DNA of 21,131 bases, taken from the NCBI GenBank assembly GCA_001953115.1, contig LSSL01002842.1, positions 1 to 21,131 on the forward strand, written 5' to 3'. This document shows positions 20,190 to 21,131 of the stretch, piece by piece. A program made the translations under genes and the position numbers. Origin of the DNA: Smittium mucronatum. Lineage: Eukaryota > Kickxellomycota > Harpellomycetes > Harpellales > Legeriomycetaceae. How positions within the stretch are numbered: position 1 is the stretch's first letter; each line of letters begins with the position of its first letter. Below the pieces are notes generated by a model. That model made no database searches, was not told where the DNA came from, and was given only the letters and a program-made list of their open reading frames with translations.

Positions 20190-20400
20190 AGGAAATTTCA
20201 AAAAAAGTGAAAGAGAATTAAAAAAAGTGCATTCTATTTGGAAAAACTGCGGTAAAATAGGATATAAGTGAAAATTTATTCAGAATAAGATAATTTATTT
20301 GGTCTCAGTCTGTCCAATAAAAATTAAAGCGAAAGTAAAAGTGAATACTAAAAAGCGCATCCAATTACAATAAAAGAAATTTTGAATCGAAAAAAAGTTG
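20190..20400 (+). repeat. Old direct repeat, copy 1
   Basis: The segment aligns with 20550-20760 at an offset of about 358 bases. Shared blocks include AAAAAGTG, a long A run before GTnnATTC, the A/T-rich block around TTATT-AGAATA-GAT, a TCCAA block, and GCGCA followed by AATTACAATA and AATTTT. Substitutions and small indels are frequent, so the duplication is old. Confidence 0.6.
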
Positions 20401-20549
20401 ATCCAAACTTGCTTAAATTATAAAATGAAGGTTTTTTGTAAGTCTATTATATTTTTACGTTTAGTGAAAAAAAATTGTGGAAGTTTATAAGTTGGTTTTA
20501 CAAGCTTTTAACGCACAGAGCAGACAATAAATTTATGTAATTTTTTTTT

Positions 20550-20760
20550 AAATCAAATTCATAAAAAGTGGGGTCAGATAAAAAAAAAGTAAATTCAATT
20601 TGTGAAAAGCGCAACAAATATAATTTAAGTAAATTTTATTAGAAATAGATGAATTATATTTGAGGAAAATTAATCCAACATAAAAATTAGCATGGCTTAA
20701 TAAGGAATAGCGCAACTAATTACAATACTAGTAATTTTAAATTGGGAAAAATAAAAAAAT
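20550..20760 (+). repeat. Old direct repeat, copy 2
   Basis: This is the partner of 20190-20400, with the blocks in the same order. Further GCGCA- or GTGC-like blocks at about 20511 and 20826 hint that the array once had more, shorter units. Confidence 0.6.
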
Positions 20761-21131
20761 AATCTTAATTTTCCCAAATTTAGTCATTTTTCCGTATTGG
20801 GGACGTTAAAATAAGTGAAAAAAGTGCTTTAATTCGTTAAAATAAAGATATTTTATAATTATTAATTTTTTGGTATATGTGATATATACTTTAAACCCCT
20901 GAATATTTTAGAATCAGTAATTGAAAAATAAAATAAAATTAATCCTTGAAAAAAAAAGACAAAAAAAATTATACATTTGCCAAAATGAAAACTCTTTTTG
21001 AAAAATTCACTTTAGTACTTAATAAAAATATACATGTGAATATTTACAAGAACAGAAAAAAAAATTATTTAAGGATTTACTTTTGGGAAATGAATTGAAA
21101 AATATGTAATAATAATAATAATAAACATTGC
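20761..21131. other. AT-rich right edge with an AAT microsatellite
   Basis: No gene is recognised. A trinucleotide repeat of about five AAT units lies at roughly 21108-21123, close to the window end. By analogy with the TAT tail of the left-edge LINE it could be the 3' tail of a reverse-strand element, but nothing beyond the window can be seen. Confidence 0.4.

Overview
The window is a very AT-rich stretch of a eukaryotic nuclear genome. It holds no intact gene that I recognise. Long A/T tracts, very short reading frames and the mix of eukaryotic transposable elements argue against a bacterium. A microsporidium with a large, repeat-filled genome fits well, but that is inference. Other AT-rich unicellular eukaryotes (anaerobic fungi, social amoebae) cannot be excluded from sequence alone.

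What can be read is a graveyard of transposable elements of different ages, mostly invisible to a simple ORF scan because stops and frameshifts chop the old proteins into pieces. (1) 1-593 (+) is the young 3' end of a LINE-type non-LTR retrotransposon, with a C-terminal CCHC zinc knuckle, a frameshift in a run of nine G, and a 3' UTR ending in TAT repeats. (2) About 950-3600 (+) is a much older LINE: a C2H2-finger remnant, then a recognisable reverse transcriptase. (3) A 302-bp element (1967-2268) sits inside that reverse transcriptase with an A-rich 3' end and a decayed target-site duplication. A second copy lies at 12911-13212. (4) 4344-7317 (-) is a nearly full-length but broken DIRS-like retrotransposon: gag, reverse transcriptase, RNase H, a VDLFAT-containing linker and a tyrosine recombinase. 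(5) About 8321-9513 (+) is a relic Mutator-like (MULE) DNA transposon with a FAR1-type zinc-binding domain and a DDE-type transposase core.

The rest (7318-8320, 9514-12590, 13213-21131) is AT-rich sequence without recognisable genes. It contains a few odd islands: a G-skewed tract (10730-11360), a GC-richer tract with a perfect TTCG hairpin (12600-12910), and an old direct repeat of about 200 bp near the right end (20190-20400 and 20550-20760).

The elements do not form a functional pathway. They record successive insertions, including a nested one. The most notable content is the tyrosine-recombinase retrotransposon, the nested 302-bp repeat family and the MULE, all in one 21-kb gene desert.
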